From Aeromicrobium sp. PE09-221 (lineage in GTDB: Bacteria; Actinomycetota; Actinomycetes; Propionibacteriales; Nocardioidaceae): 64,000 bases of DNA. This document shows positions 35,980 through 44,144 of the stretch, in pieces (positions within the stretch are counted from its first letter, which is position 1; the number at the start of each line of letters is the position of its first letter). The position numbers were made by a program, and so were the translations under genes. The notes under the pieces were generated by a model. It was not told where the DNA came from, did not search any database, and worked only from the letters and a program-made list of their open reading frames with translations. The stretch is taken from assembly GCF_002174305.1 (NCBI RefSeq), contig NZ_MIJB01000016.1:1-64000 (forward strand), given 5' to 3'.

Positions 35980-37917
35980 ATGGCCTCTGACGTGCGCGAT
36001 GTCCTGTCGGCCGCGGTCGATGCGGTGGGAGGCACCGAACGGCCGGGGCAGATCGCGATGGCCGAGGCCGTCCAGGAGGCCTTCGACACCGAGCGGCATC
36101 TGCTCGTCCAGGCCGGCACCGGCACCGGCAAGTCGCTCGGATACCTCGTGCCGAGCCTGCTTCACGGCGAGCGCGTGGTGATCGCCACGGCCACTCTCAA
36201 CCTGCAGCATCAGCTGGTGGAGCGGGACATCCCGGCGCTCAAGGAGGCCGCCCGCGAGGTGCTGGACGATGTCCCTCACCACGCGGTGGTCAAGGGACGC
36301 GGCAACTACGCCTGTCTGCATCGTGTCCGCGAGGGCGCCCCGGACGACCAAGGCACGCTCGTCGAGGTGCCGGAGGGAACCCTGGGGGCCGAGGTCGTGG
36401 CCCTGCGTGAATGGGCCGAGCAGCAGGCCGAGGGGGGACACGTGGGAGACCGTGACGCAGCCCCCTCGCACAATGAGCGGGCCTGGCGTCAGGTGAGTGT
36501 CACGGCACGGGAGTGCCTCGGCGCGCAGCGCTGTCCCTACGCCCTCGAGTGCTTCGCCGAACGGGCCCGCGAGGACGCCCAGCAGGCGCACATCGTGGTC
36601 ACCAACCACGCGATGCTCGCCATCGATGCGATCGACGGCGTGCCGATGCTGCCGGAGTTCGGCACCGTCGTGATCGACGAGGCGCACGAGCTCGCCGCGC
36701 GCGTCACCCAGGCGGCCACACAGGAACTGGATCCCGCCGGTATCGAGCGTGCGGCACGGCGTGCGCGCCCGCACCTCACCGAACCGGCGGCGGCCGACGA
36801 TCTGAGCGACGCCGCCGATGCCCTGGCCGACACGCTCACCCACATCTCACCCGGCCGGATCGAGGAGGCGCCGCAACCGCTGCGCGCCGCTCTCGACCTG
36901 GTCCGCGACACTGCGCGCGCCTGTTTCTCCGCCTTCGGCAAGGAGCGGGCCGGTGAGGAACCCGATCCGGCACGGCAGCAGGCGCGCAGCGCGGTCGATG
37001 AGCTGCGGCAGGTGGCCGAGCGTATGGCCCGGGACAGTGACACCGATGTGCTGTGGCTCGGGGAGCTGCGCACGGGTCAGCAATTGCGCATCGCGCCGAT
37101 CGACGTGTCCGGGGCGTTGCGGGACAAGCTCTTCGGCGAGAAGACCGTCGTGCTGACCAGTGCGACCCTCGCCCTCGGCGGCTCCTTCGATCCGGTCGCG
37201 CGGTCGCTCGGGCTCTGGGAGGACTCGCAGTGGCGGGGACTGGACGTGGGCTCGCCCTTCGACTACGCCAAACAGGGGATGCTCTACGTGGCTCGCCACC
37301 TCCCCGCCCCGGGTCGGGACGGGTTGGAAGAGGATCAGCTCGGCGAGATCGCCGCCCTGGTCAAGGCGGCCGGCGGTCGGACTCTCGGGCTGTTCTCCTC
37401 GCGGCGGGGCGCCGAGCGCGCCGCGGAATACGTGCGCATGGCCCTGCCGGATATCGAGGTGCTCTGCCAGGGAGACGCGCAGCTCCCCGAACTCGCGCGG
37501 CGGTTCGTCGATGAGCCGCGTACCTGCCTGTTCGGCACGTTGAGCCTCTGGCAGGGAGTCGACCTACCCGGCGACACCTGCACACTCGTCATCATCGACC
37601 GCATCCCCTTCCCTCGGCCCGATGATCCGCTGATGAGCGCTCGCCAGCGTCTGGTGGAGAAACGCGGCGGCAACGGGTTCATGCAGGTCGCCGCGCACCA
37701 TGCCGCTCTGCTGCTGGCCCAAGGCGCCGGCCGTCTCATCCGCCGGGCTGACGATCGCGGTGTGGTCGCGATGCTCGACCCGCGAATCGTCACCGCGCGT
37801 TATGGAGCCTTCCTCGCGTCCTCGCTGCCGCCGTTGTGGCGCACCACCGATCGCGCCACCGTGGTCGCCGCATTGGGACGACTCGACGCCGCAGCCGCGG
37901 AACGTGCCGCATCCTGA
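35980..37917 (+). CDS. dinG: DinG/XPD-family ATP-dependent DNA helicase
   Basis: A 645-aa superfamily 2 iron-sulfur helicase. Walker A GTGTGKS lies near residues 47-53 and the DEAH box (VIDEAHEL) near residue 231. Four cysteines of the iron-sulfur domain lie between them: NYACLHR (about 111) and ECLGAQRCPYALEC (about 178-190). Motif VI is near GAGRLIRR. Such enzymes unwind DNA with 5'-3' polarity in repair; YoaA-like is an alternative name. Confidence 0.93.
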   Translation: MASDVRDVLSAAVDAVGGTERPGQIAMAEAVQEAFDTERHLLVQAGTGTGKSLGYLVPSLLHGERVVIATATLNLQHQLVERDIPALKEAAREVLDDVPHHAVVKGRGNYACLHRVREGAPDDQGTLVEVPEGTLGAEVVALREWAEQQAEGGHVGDRDAAPSHNERAWRQVSVTARECLGAQRCPYALECFAERAREDAQQAHIVVTNHAMLAIDAIDGVPMLPEFGTVVIDEAHELAARVTQAATQELDPAGIERAARRARPHLTEPAAADDLSDAADALADTLTHISPGRIEEAPQPLRAALDLVRDTARACFSAFGKERAGEEPDPARQQARSAVDELRQVAERMARDSDTDVLWLGELRTGQQLRIAPIDVSGALRDKLFGEKTVVLTSATLALGGSFDPVARSLGLWEDSQWRGLDVGSPFDYAKQGMLYVARHLPAPGRDGLEEDQLGEIAALVKAAGGRTLGLFSSRRGAERAAEYVRMALPDIEVLCQGDAQLPELARRFVDEPRTCLFGTLSLWQGVDLPGDTCTLVIIDRIPFPRPDDPLMSARQRLVEKRGGNGFMQVAAHHAALLLAQGAGRLIRRADDRGVVAMLDPRIVTARYGAFLASSLPPLWRTTDRATVVAALGRLDAAAAERAAS

Positions 37918-37930
37918 GCGACAGCCTCAG

Positions 37931-37936
37931 TACGCT
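37931..37936 (+). promoter_or_regulatory. -10 element of galE-like gene, leaderless type
   Basis: TACGCT ends 6 nt before the ATG at 37943. Confidence 0.5.
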
Positions 37937-37942
37937 GACCTC

Positions 37943-38899
37943 ATGGCGATCTTGGTGACCGGCGGAGCCGGCTACATCGGTGCGCACATCGTGCGTGCTT
38001 TCCGTGAGGCGGGGCTGCAGTCGGTGGTGGTCGACAACCTGTCGAGCGGCCATCGCGAGTTCGTGCCCCAGGACGTGCCCTTCATCGATCTCAACATCAC
38101 CCGCACCAAAAAGCTCACCGAGGCGCTCGGCCACTACGACATCGAGGCCGTCGTGCATCTGGCCGGCTTCAAGTACGCCGGTGTCTCCGTCGAAAGGCCG
38201 CTGCATACCTATCAGCAGAATGTGCAGGGCACGGTCAGCCTGTTGCGGGCGATGGCCGAGCACGGTATCGGCACGATCGTGTTCTCCTCCAGCGCGGCCG
38301 TCTACGGCACCCCCGACATCGCTCTCGTGACCGAGGAGACCCCCACAGCCCCCGAGTCCCCCTATGGAGAGAGCAAGCTGGTGGGTGAGTGGCTCATCGC
38401 CGATCAGGCGCGGGCGACCGGACTGCGGCATACCTCCCTGCGCTACTTCAATGTGGTGGGCTCGGGAACCCCGGACCTGTATGACTCAAGCCCGCACAAT
38501 CTGTTCCCGCTCGTCATCCGCGCGCTCAGCGAGGGACACCGGCCGAAGATCTTCGGTGCGGACTATCCGACCCCGGACGGCACCTGCGTCAGGGACTATA
38601 TCCACGTCGCCGATCTCGCGCGGGCACATGTGGTGGCCGCCCAGAAACTGCTGGGCGGCGATCCCCTCGAGCCGGTGTACAACCTGGGCAGCGGCGACGG
38701 TGTGTCGGTACGGCAGATCATGACCGCCGTGGCGCGTGCGACGGGTATCGACTTCGAGCCCCAGGTCGTCGACCGGCGTCCGGGGGATCCGGCGCGGATC
38801 GTGGCCTCGGGGGAGCGGGCGGCGCGCGACCTGCAGTGGGCGATGCGGCACACGCTGGACGAGATGGTGACGAGCGCCTGGCAGGCCGGCCGCGACTGA
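37943..38899 (+). CDS. galE: UDP-glucose 4-epimerase
   Basis: A 318-aa short-chain dehydrogenase-type epimerase. The NAD-binding GGAGYIG is at residues 7-13, the catalytic YGESK near residue 140, and HLAGFKYAGVSVERP and RYFNVVGSG are typical of GalE. It interconverts UDP-glucose and UDP-galactose for cell-envelope glycans. ATG 37943 follows a leaderless-type -10, and the upstream open frame is inside dinG. Confidence 0.93.
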   Translation: MAILVTGGAGYIGAHIVRAFREAGLQSVVVDNLSSGHREFVPQDVPFIDLNITRTKKLTEALGHYDIEAVVHLAGFKYAGVSVERPLHTYQQNVQGTVSLLRAMAEHGIGTIVFSSSAAVYGTPDIALVTEETPTAPESPYGESKLVGEWLIADQARATGLRHTSLRYFNVVGSGTPDLYDSSPHNLFPLVIRALSEGHRPKIFGADYPTPDGTCVRDYIHVADLARAHVVAAQKLLGGDPLEPVYNLGSGDGVSVRQIMTAVARATGIDFEPQVVDRRPGDPARIVASGERAARDLQWAMRHTLDEMVTSAWQAGRD

Positions 38900-38941
38900 G
38901 GCGAGTCCGATGGCGGACTATCTCGTCTGCCACACCCACGA

Positions 38942-39062
38942 GGCGGTGGGTCAGCGTCCTTCGGCGATTGAGAGCGGTGAGTAGGCATCCATCGGCCGAC
39001 GGGGATGGACGCTGAAGCACCGCCGCCTGCGGCGAAAGGGCCGCCCACTCACCGCCCACCGC
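38942..39062. other. Intergenic region with nested inverted repeats between galE and lexA
   Basis: The 176-bp convergent gap contains several interleaved inverted repeats. TCAGCGTCC (38951-38959) pairs with GGACGCTGA (39007-39015). GCGGTGAGTAGGC (near 38973) partly pairs with GCCCACTCACCGC (near 39042). GGCGGTGGG (38942-38950) partly pairs with CCCACCGC (39055-39062). Some pairings exclude others. It may be a bidirectional terminator or a structured transcript. Confidence 0.4.
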
Positions 39063-39075
39063 GGGCGAGCGTGGG

Positions 39076-39786
39076 TCAGACCCGGCGCAGGACCGCCGTG
39101 ACCTTGCCGAGGATGGTGGCGTGCGTGCCATCGATGGGGTCATAGGCGTCGTTATGAGGCAGGAGCCAGACGTGACCGCCCTTGCGCTGGAAGGTCTTGA
39201 CCGTGGCCTCACCGTCGATCAAGGCGGCGACGATCTCCCCGTTCTCGGCCACCGGCTGCTGGCGGATGACGACATAGTCGCCATCGCAGATGGCGGCATC
39301 GACCATCGAGTCGCCGCTGACCTCCAAGAGGAACAGGGTGCCGTCACCGACGAGCGAGCTCGGCAGCGGCATGACCTCCTCGACACGCTCCTCGGCCAGG
39401 ATGGGACCGCCGGCCGCGATCCGGCCCACGACCGGGACATAGGTGGCCGCTGGACGCTCATTGCCGAGATCGGTGACATCGGCGAGATCCTCAGCAGCGC
39501 TGCCGAGCGAACGGTGCACCTCCGGCAGATGGATCTCCAGCGCGCGCGGACGGTTGGCGTCGCGCTTGATGTAGCCCATCCGCTCGAGCATGCGCAGCTG
39601 GTGCGAGACCGAGGACGTGCTCGCGAGGCCCACGGCGGCGCCGACCTCGCGCATGCTGGGCGGATAGCCCCGATCGCGCAGACTGTCGCGCAGGAACTCC
39701 AGCACCTTGCGCTGACGCGGGGTCAGCCCGTTCGCATCGGGAGGACCGTCGGGCAGTTCGGTGACATCATCGCTGCGCTCGCTCAT
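39076..39786 (-). CDS. lexA: LexA repressor
   Basis: A 236-aa SOS repressor. The N-terminal winged helix (about residues 20-90) includes [21 protein letters not shown] as recognition region. The C-terminal S24 peptidase domain has the Ala125-Gly126 self-cleavage site (GRIAAGGP), catalytic Ser160 (SGDSMVD) and Lys197 (ATVKTF). The ATG at 39786 is set by a TATCGT -10 six bases upstream. A near-consensus SOS box at 39818-39833 overlaps the expected -35, indicating autorepression. Confidence 0.97.
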   Translation of the reverse strand: MSERSDDVTELPDGPPDANGLTPRQRKVLEFLRDSLRDRGYPPSMREVGAAVGLASTSSVSHQLRMLERMGYIKRDANRPRALEIHLPEVHRSLGSAAEDLADVTDLGNERPAATYVPVVGRIAAGGPILAEERVEEVMPLPSSLVGDGTLFLLEVSGDSMVDAAICDGDYVVIRQQPVAENGEIVAALIDGEATVKTFQRKGGHVWLLPHNDAYDPIDGTHATILGKVTAVLRRV

Positions 39787-39792
39787 AGCATC

Positions 39793-39798
39793 ACGATA
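39793..39798 (-). promoter_or_regulatory. -10 element of lexA, leaderless type
   Basis: TATCGT on the minus strand, 6 nt before the lexA ATG. Confidence 0.55.
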
Positions 39799-39817
39799 GC
39801 TGGATCGAAGGGTGACA

Positions 39818-39833
39818 TCAAACATCTGTTCGA
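39818..39833. promoter_or_regulatory. SOS (LexA) box at the lexA promoter
   Basis: TCAAACATCTGTTCGA differs from the actinobacterial consensus TCGAAC-N4-GTTCGA at one position. It lies about 35 bp upstream of the predicted leaderless start of lexA, so bound LexA would cover the -35 region. Confidence 0.8.
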
Positions 39834-39838
39834 ATGGG

Positions 39839-40795
39839 TCAGTGCGTGTCGTGGCGGCGACCCTGGGTGTCGTCGAGCACCTTGATGAAAGTGTCGATCT
39901 CGCCCTCGATCTGCAGCTGGGCCCGCTCGGCATCGGTGCGGGACTGGGCGCTGCCGAGGTCCTCGGTGAGCGTGCGCTGGTTGACGACATTCTCCTCGAC
40001 GGCCTGGAGCGCGGCGCCGAACAGGATCGCGTAGAGCCCCACCCAGAGCCACAGCAGCAGGACCACCACGCCCGCGAGCGCGCCGTAGGTCTCGCCATAG
40101 CTCCCGAAGTTGTTGACGTACACCGAGAAGCCGACCGAGGCGATGATCCACAGCGCGGAGGCCGCGAGCACCCCGCGCGTGACGAAGCGGTGCGGGCTCG
40201 GTCGGTTGGGGGCGACGCGATACATCATCGCGATGAGCGCGATCACGAGCCCGATGAGGATGAGCCAGCGCACCACCTCCGCCGCGATGCGCACGCCGGG
40301 CACGATGTCGATGATCGAGAAGATGGCAGGCGCGACGGCGACGAGGGCGACGGCCACGACCGCGAAGGCGATCGCCGCGGCCGTCATGCCGTAGGCGAGG
40401 GCCTTGCGCTTGACGAAGCTGCGGTCGTCGCCGAGTCCGTACATCGTGTTGACCGCCGTGAGCAGGTTGCTGACGCCGCCCGATGCGCTGTAGAGAGCGA
40501 TCGCGAGGGCGATGACCGTGGTGACGCCGAGCGCACCGGTCGAGGTCTCGGCGACCTGCTGGATCTGGTCGGTGACGATCGACGCGGCGTCAGCGGGCAG
40601 CACGTCCTGAATCCGGTCGACCTGGTCGGCGATCGTCTGCGGGGAGGCGAACAGGGCGTATAGCGATATCGCCGCGATGACCGCCGGGAACAGCGAGGTG
40701 AAGGTGTAGAAGGCGACGCCCGCGGCGAGGAGCGGTGCCTGATGGGAGGACGCCTGCTGCCAGGCGAGCTTCGCGGTGGCGATCGTCGAACGCAT
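39839..40795 (-). CDS. yihY: YihY/BrkB-family membrane protein
   Basis: A 318-aa protein with six membrane segments and the family landmarks [14 protein letters not shown] near the N-terminus, [13 protein letters not shown] in the middle and [15 protein letters not shown] in the last segment. Once called RNase BN, but that activity is not supported; function is unknown. The 3' end stops 5 bp before the lexA SOS box. The ATG follows TAGTTT by 6 nt. Confidence 0.9.
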   Translation of the reverse strand: MRSTIATAKLAWQQASSHQAPLLAAGVAFYTFTSLFPAVIAAISLYALFASPQTIADQVDRIQDVLPADAASIVTDQIQQVAETSTGALGVTTVIALAIALYSASGGVSNLLTAVNTMYGLGDDRSFVKRKALAYGMTAAAIAFAVVAVALVAVAPAIFSIIDIVPGVRIAAEVVRWLILIGLVIALIAMMYRVAPNRPSPHRFVTRGVLAASALWIIASVGFSVYVNNFGSYGETYGALAGVVVLLLWLWVGLYAILFGAALQAVEENVVNQRTLTEDLGSAQSRTDAERAQLQIEGEIDTFIKVLDDTQGRRHDTH

Positions 40796-40801
40796 GTCCC
40801 G

Positions 40802-40807
40802 AAACTA
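40802..40807 (-). promoter_or_regulatory. -10 element of yihY-like gene, leaderless type
   Basis: TAGTTT on the minus strand, 6 nt before the ATG at 40795. Confidence 0.5.
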
Positions 40808-40942
40808 TCGGGGAAGGACGTGCTCCGCCTGGTAGAGACAGCTGATGAGCCCCGCGTGGCGTAGCGTCAACACCCTGAAGAACAACCCATCAACCGCCAC
40901 CGCGACCGACCTCGCAGCAGCGGCTTGGCATAGGAGAAACGT

Positions 40943-41299
40943 ATGGATGCCGTTCGCCTCACCGATCTCGTCGACGACCACCTTGCCGAGGCGCGGCGGC
41001 ACGATAACGGCCGCAGCGCCCAGGCTCTGCACCCCGGGCGCCAGTATCAGCTGCGACAGACCCTCATCGCCATGGTCGAGGGCACCGCGCTCGGCGAGCA
41101 CCAGGCGCCGGGGGAGGCCACCTTGCAGGTGCTGCGTGGGAGGGTGCGGCTCTCGGGCCCCGGCTCGGCCACCGAGGCCTCGGCCGGGGATCTGGTGATC
41201 ATCCCCTCCGAACGCCACGATCTCCATGCCCTCGAGGATTCTGCCGTCCTGCTCACCACGATCGTCCCGCTGACCACGATCGTGCCTGAGGAGTCGTGA
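40943..41299 (+). CDS. Small cupin-domain protein
   Basis: A 118-aa single-domain cupin: the conserved jelly-roll blocks GEHQAPGEATLQVLRGRVRL and AGDLVIIPSERHDLHALED are present, with His residues able to bind a metal. It is most like stress-type or LuxR-adjacent small cupins; substrate unknown. TAGGAGAAACGT precedes the ATG. Its stop overlaps a 9-codon mini-ORF that leads into mobA. Confidence 0.85.
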   Translation: MDAVRLTDLVDDHLAEARRHDNGRSAQALHPGRQYQLRQTLIAMVEGTALGEHQAPGEATLQVLRGRVRLSGPGSATEASAGDLVIIPSERHDLHALEDSAVLLTTIVPLTTIVPEES

Positions 41300-41325
41300 G
41301 CGTGCGCATCGACGAGGTGGCGTGA
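41296..41325 (+). CDS. 9-codon bridging mini-ORF between cupin gene and mobA
   Basis: GTG-started frame encoding (M)SVRIDEVA. It overlaps the cupin stop (GTGA) and its TGA overlaps the mobA GTG (GTGA). The probable mobA ribosome site GAGG lies inside it. Confidence 0.4.
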   Translation: MSVRIDEVA

Positions 41326-41891
41326 GCGACTCGCGGACGGTCGCCGGTCCCGTGATCGACGCCGTGGTCCTGGCCGGAGGCCGTGGCACGCGTCTCGGCG
41401 GGCGGGACAAAGCGTCGATCGAGATCGAGGGTGAGTCGCTCCTGCGCCGTGCGGTCGACGGCGCCCGTTCAGCGGGATGCCGCGACATCGTCGTCGTGGG
41501 GCCACCCCGGGACGAATGGAAGGGGATCATCCAGGTCAGAGAGAAGCCCGCGTACGGCGGACCGGTCGCCGCACTGGCCGCGGCGATCGAGCACCTGGAG
41601 GGCGACGAGGTGCTCCTCCTGGCGGTGGACCTGCGGCATGCGGCCCTGGTCGCCCGCCATCTGGTCTCCCTTCCGAGCCCACGTATCGGGACCGTCCTGG
41701 TCGACGGCTCGGGGGCAGAGCAGTGGCTCGCCTCGCGATGGCGTACCGCCGAGCTGCGGGGCTCCCTCCTCGGCGACCATCGCGACCAGGCACTGCGCCG
41801 GGTGCTGGGTGTGCTCGAGCCCCAGCGCGTGCCGGTCGGCGATGAGGTGGTGCGCGATATCGACACGCCCGCCGACCTGGAGACGCGCTGA
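41322..41891 (+). CDS. mobA: Molybdenum cofactor guanylyltransferase-like protein
   Basis: A 189-aa nucleotidyltransferase with the MobA nucleotide-binding start VVLAGGRGTRLGGRDKA and the EKPAYGGPVAALAAAIE block. It would attach GMP to molybdopterin. No other molybdenum cofactor genes are nearby, so assignment rests on the protein itself. The MobA-like NTP-transferase family is broader than MobA proper. Confidence 0.8.
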   Translation: MSDSRTVAGPVIDAVVLAGGRGTRLGGRDKASIEIEGESLLRRAVDGARSAGCRDIVVVGPPRDEWKGIIQVREKPAYGGPVAALAAAIEHLEGDEVLLLAVDLRHAALVARHLVSLPSPRIGTVLVDGSGAEQWLASRWRTAELRGSLLGDHRDQALRRVLGVLEPQRVPVGDEVVRDIDTPADLETR

Positions 41892-41918
41892 TTCGTGCGA
41901 GCGGTGCTAGGTCGCTCG

Positions 41919-41963
41919 CGAGTGGTGCATATCCCCTGGAATGGGGAGATATGCGCCACTCGG
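41919..41963. repeat. Intergenic hairpin downstream of mobA
   Basis: CGAGTGGTGCATATCCCC (41919-41936) pairs with 41943-41962 with one G-T pair and a 2-nt bulge, around a 6-nt loop. Possible mobA terminator or a third type of dispersed palindrome. It lies about 45 bp upstream of the first SOS box. Confidence 0.6.
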
Positions 41964-42008
41964 CGGTCCGGTCAGGGGGTGCGAGTCGACCGTGCGCAGT
42001 GCGGGATT

Positions 42009-42024
42009 TCGATCAGATGTTCGA
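42009..42024. promoter_or_regulatory. SOS (LexA) box 1 upstream of LysM gene
   Basis: TCGATCAGATGTTCGA differs at one base from the consensus TCGAAC-N4-GTTCGA. It lies just upstream of the promoter at 42032-42059. Confidence 0.7.
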
Positions 42025-42031
42025 TCGGTGC

Positions 42032-42059
42032 TTGTTTTGTCAGTGGGCTCGCGTATAGT
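42032..42059 (+). promoter_or_regulatory. Promoter of SOS-controlled LysM gene
   Basis: TTGTTT (42032-42037), a 16-nt spacer and TATAGT (42054-42059). It is flanked by two SOS boxes, one upstream of the -35 and one over the expected transcription start. Confidence 0.6.
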
Positions 42060-42074
42060 CGCTCATGTGTTCGA

Positions 42075-42090
42075 TCGAACGGATGTTCGT
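42075..42090. promoter_or_regulatory. SOS (LexA) box 2 upstream of LysM gene
   Basis: TCGAACGGATGTTCGT matches the consensus at every defined base except the last. It lies 15 bp after the -10, ideally placed to block transcription. Confidence 0.8.
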
Positions 42091-42164
42091 CTCGAATGGC
42101 ATCGCCGAACGAGGTTCGGTCGGACACATCAGACCTTGACCTCGGCTTCCCCACGGAGGACATC

Positions 42165-42560
42165 ATGAGCACCATCGCCTACCAGGATCTCGCCCTGACC
42201 GCCCCGCGCCCGCAGCGTCACCTGAGGGCGGTTCCCGCTCCGGTGGCCCCCGAGCGGTCCGCCCCGGTGCGGCTCACCCGTCGCGGACGTGTCGTCGTGT
42301 TCGTCGCGGCGAGCCTGGTCCTGGCGCTCGGCGCGATCGCCATGGGGGCCTCTGTCGCCGCCACGAGCGACTCCGCCCCCGTCGCGACCACCACGGTGCA
42401 GGTCCAGCCCGGTCAGACCTTGTGGAGCATCGCGGCCGAGGCCAACCCAGGGGGCGACGTGCGGGCCACGGTCGATGAGATCGTGCGGCTCAATGCTCTC
42501 CCCAATGCGAGCGGCCTGCAGATGGGCACGTCGCTCGCCGTCCCGGTCTACGCGGACTGA
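42165..42560 (+). CDS. SOS-induced LysM membrane protein, probable cell-division inhibitor
   Basis: A 131-aa protein: about 40 cytoplasmic residues, one membrane segment (about 45-70), then an outside LysM domain (VQPGQTLWSIAAEANPGGD to GTSLAVPVYAD) that should bind peptidoglycan. This layout and SOS control match the Rv2719c/ChiZ and DivS type of division suppressors and functionally resemble YneA. GGAGG precedes ATG 42165; longer open frame upstream spans the promoter and is not coding. A role in delaying division after DNA damage is inferred. Confidence 0.85.
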   Translation: MSTIAYQDLALTAPRPQRHLRAVPAPVAPERSAPVRLTRRGRVVVFVAASLVLALGAIAMGASVAATSDSAPVATTTVQVQPGQTLWSIAAEANPGGDVRATVDEIVRLNALPNASGLQMGTSLAVPVYAD

Positions 42561-42614
42561 CGCGTGGCGCCGAACCCGCCGCCACGCCCCGGGGAAGGGC
42601 GGGCGGCGGGTTCG

Positions 42615-43799
42615 TCATATCGGGCGACGGATCGTATGGGTGGTCATATAGGCCTGCTCGGCCCCGGGTTCGGCGCGCATGGCTCCCAGTCGCCACTGAT
42701 GCCTGGCCTCCTCGATCCGCCCGAGTCGTTCGAGCAGATCGGCTCGAACGGCGTGCCACAGATGCGAGTCGTCGGGCAGGCCGTCCACGATCTCCAGTGC
42801 GACGGCCGGCCCCTCGACCTCCGCGAGCGCCACGGCCCGGTTGAGGTCGACCGAAGGCCCCGGGGCGATCAGGCGCAAGGTGTCGTAGTGTTCCAGCACA
42901 GCCCGCCAGTCGGCCGGTGTACCGTCGATGGTCGCGGCGTGAAGGGCCTGGATCTCGGCCTCCACCGTGTAGCGCGACAGTCGGTGCGAGCGGCGCGCCT
43001 GGTGTAGGAGGAATGCGGCCTCGGCGATCATGTCGGACTCCCACAGCTCGCGGTCCTGGCGAGGGAGTGCGATGAGATCCCCGTGCAGGCCGATACGCGC
43101 GTGCCGGCGGGAACGGATGAAGAGCATGAGCGCGAGCAGGCCGCGGATGTCATCGCGGTCGGGCAGCTGCGACAGCAGTGTCCGGGTCAGTCCGATGGCC
43201 TCGCCGGAGAGGTCGTCGCCGGTCAGTGTCGCGCTGCGCGATCCGACGTAGCCCTCGTTGAAGATCAGATAGAGCACGGCCAGGACGGCGTCGAGCCGGT
43301 CGTCCAGGTCCCCGGCTGCCGGGAGAGCGAAGGGGATGTCGCCCCGGGTGATCGGTCGCTTCGCCAGGTCGAGGCGGTGGCGCATCGTGGCTTCGGTCAC
43401 GCCGAAGGCGTGCGCGATCTCCGTGAGGGAGAGGCCGGCGCAGAAGCGCAAGGCGAGGGCGACGCGAGCCGGCAGGTGGAGGGCGGGATGGCAGCATGTG
43501 AAGGCCAGCGCCAGCCGATGATCCTCTGTGGCGTCCGTCGCCGGCGCCGCGGGCGGGGGAGCATCGGTGCGGCCCAGGCGATCGTGTGCCGCGCGACGGG
43601 CCGTGTCGAGCACCCAGTGATCCGGGCGCTCGGGGATGCCATCGCGCTGCCACGTCTCGGACGCCGCGGCGAAGGCCGCGTCTGTGGCGGTCTCGGCGAG
43701 GTCCAGATCGCCGCCGCTGTCGTGCAACACCGAGGCCGCCGCCGCGGCCTGGACGGCGCGGAACGTCCGGACGATCCGTCGTTCGACGAGGGTGGTCAT
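42615..43799 (-). CDS. ECF sigma factor with DUF6596/TPR-like C-terminal extension (ECF42 type)
   Basis: A 394-aa protein. The N-terminal part holds a divergent region 2 and a region 4 helix-turn-helix (LSLTEIAHAFGVTEATMRHRL). The long C-terminal extension begins with LDDRLDAVLAVLYLIFNEGY, the hallmark of ECF42 sigma factors. These usually have a DGPF/YCII gene next door instead of an anti-sigma factor; none is visible here. The ATG at 43799 overlaps the stop of a 16-codon leader ORF. The open frame extends further upstream but lacks family sequence. Confidence 0.88.
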   Translation of the reverse strand: MTTLVERRIVRTFRAVQAAAAASVLHDSGGDLDLAETATDAAFAAASETWQRDGIPERPDHWVLDTARRAAHDRLGRTDAPPPAAPATDATEDHRLALAFTCCHPALHLPARVALALRFCAGLSLTEIAHAFGVTEATMRHRLDLAKRPITRGDIPFALPAAGDLDDRLDAVLAVLYLIFNEGYVGSRSATLTGDDLSGEAIGLTRTLLSQLPDRDDIRGLLALMLFIRSRRHARIGLHGDLIALPRQDRELWESDMIAEAAFLLHQARRSHRLSRYTVEAEIQALHAATIDGTPADWRAVLEHYDTLRLIAPGPSVDLNRAVALAEVEGPAVALEIVDGLPDDSHLWHAVRADLLERLGRIEEARHQWRLGAMRAEPGAEQAYMTTHTIRRPI

Positions 43800-43846
43800 G
43801 CGAGGGCGTCGACCTGGAGGGCGGGCTCGGGTGACACGGTGCTCAT
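43796..43846 (-). CDS. 16-codon leader ORF coupled to the ECF sigma gene
   Basis: Encodes MSTVSPEPALQVDALA with GAGAGG well placed upstream of its ATG. The TGA overlaps the sigma-factor ATG (ATGA). It could be a translational relay, a regulatory leader peptide, or the last remnant of a lost upstream gene such as the DGPF partner. Confidence 0.45.
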   Translation of the reverse strand: MSTVSPEPALQVDALA

Positions 43847-44012
43847 GCGAGTCCTCTCGGTGTCGGGGCGCGCCCGCAGGTGGCGTGGTCGACTCGATCT
43901 TGGCCGACACGCCGGAGCGCCGCACCCGGAGGCCCCCTGACCTGCGCAAACGCAGACTGTCAGACCCGGCCGTCAGGCTGTTTGCATGAGCCCGTCGCGC
44001 GACGTAGGCTAA

Positions 44013-44061
44013 ACACAAGATGTAGTACTTACACTCGTGTAGTTCTCCACATATAGACCCA
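44013..44061. promoter_or_regulatory. NrdR box upstream of nrdR-nrdJ, with a possible second box
   Basis: ACACAAGATGTAGTAC (44013-44028) matches the NrdR-box consensus ACACWATATVTWGTGT at 13 of 16 positions. A second, weak match with core CACATATAG starts near 44046, about three helical turns downstream, the usual arrangement of paired boxes. They lie 85-130 bp before the nrdR start. Confidence 0.6.
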
Positions 44062-44144
44062 CAGGCCGATCGGCGTTTCCCACAGATCCGTCAGTTTTCC
44101 ACATCCGTGTCCACCATGCCGTCCACAGCGAGAGGAGTCCTGCG

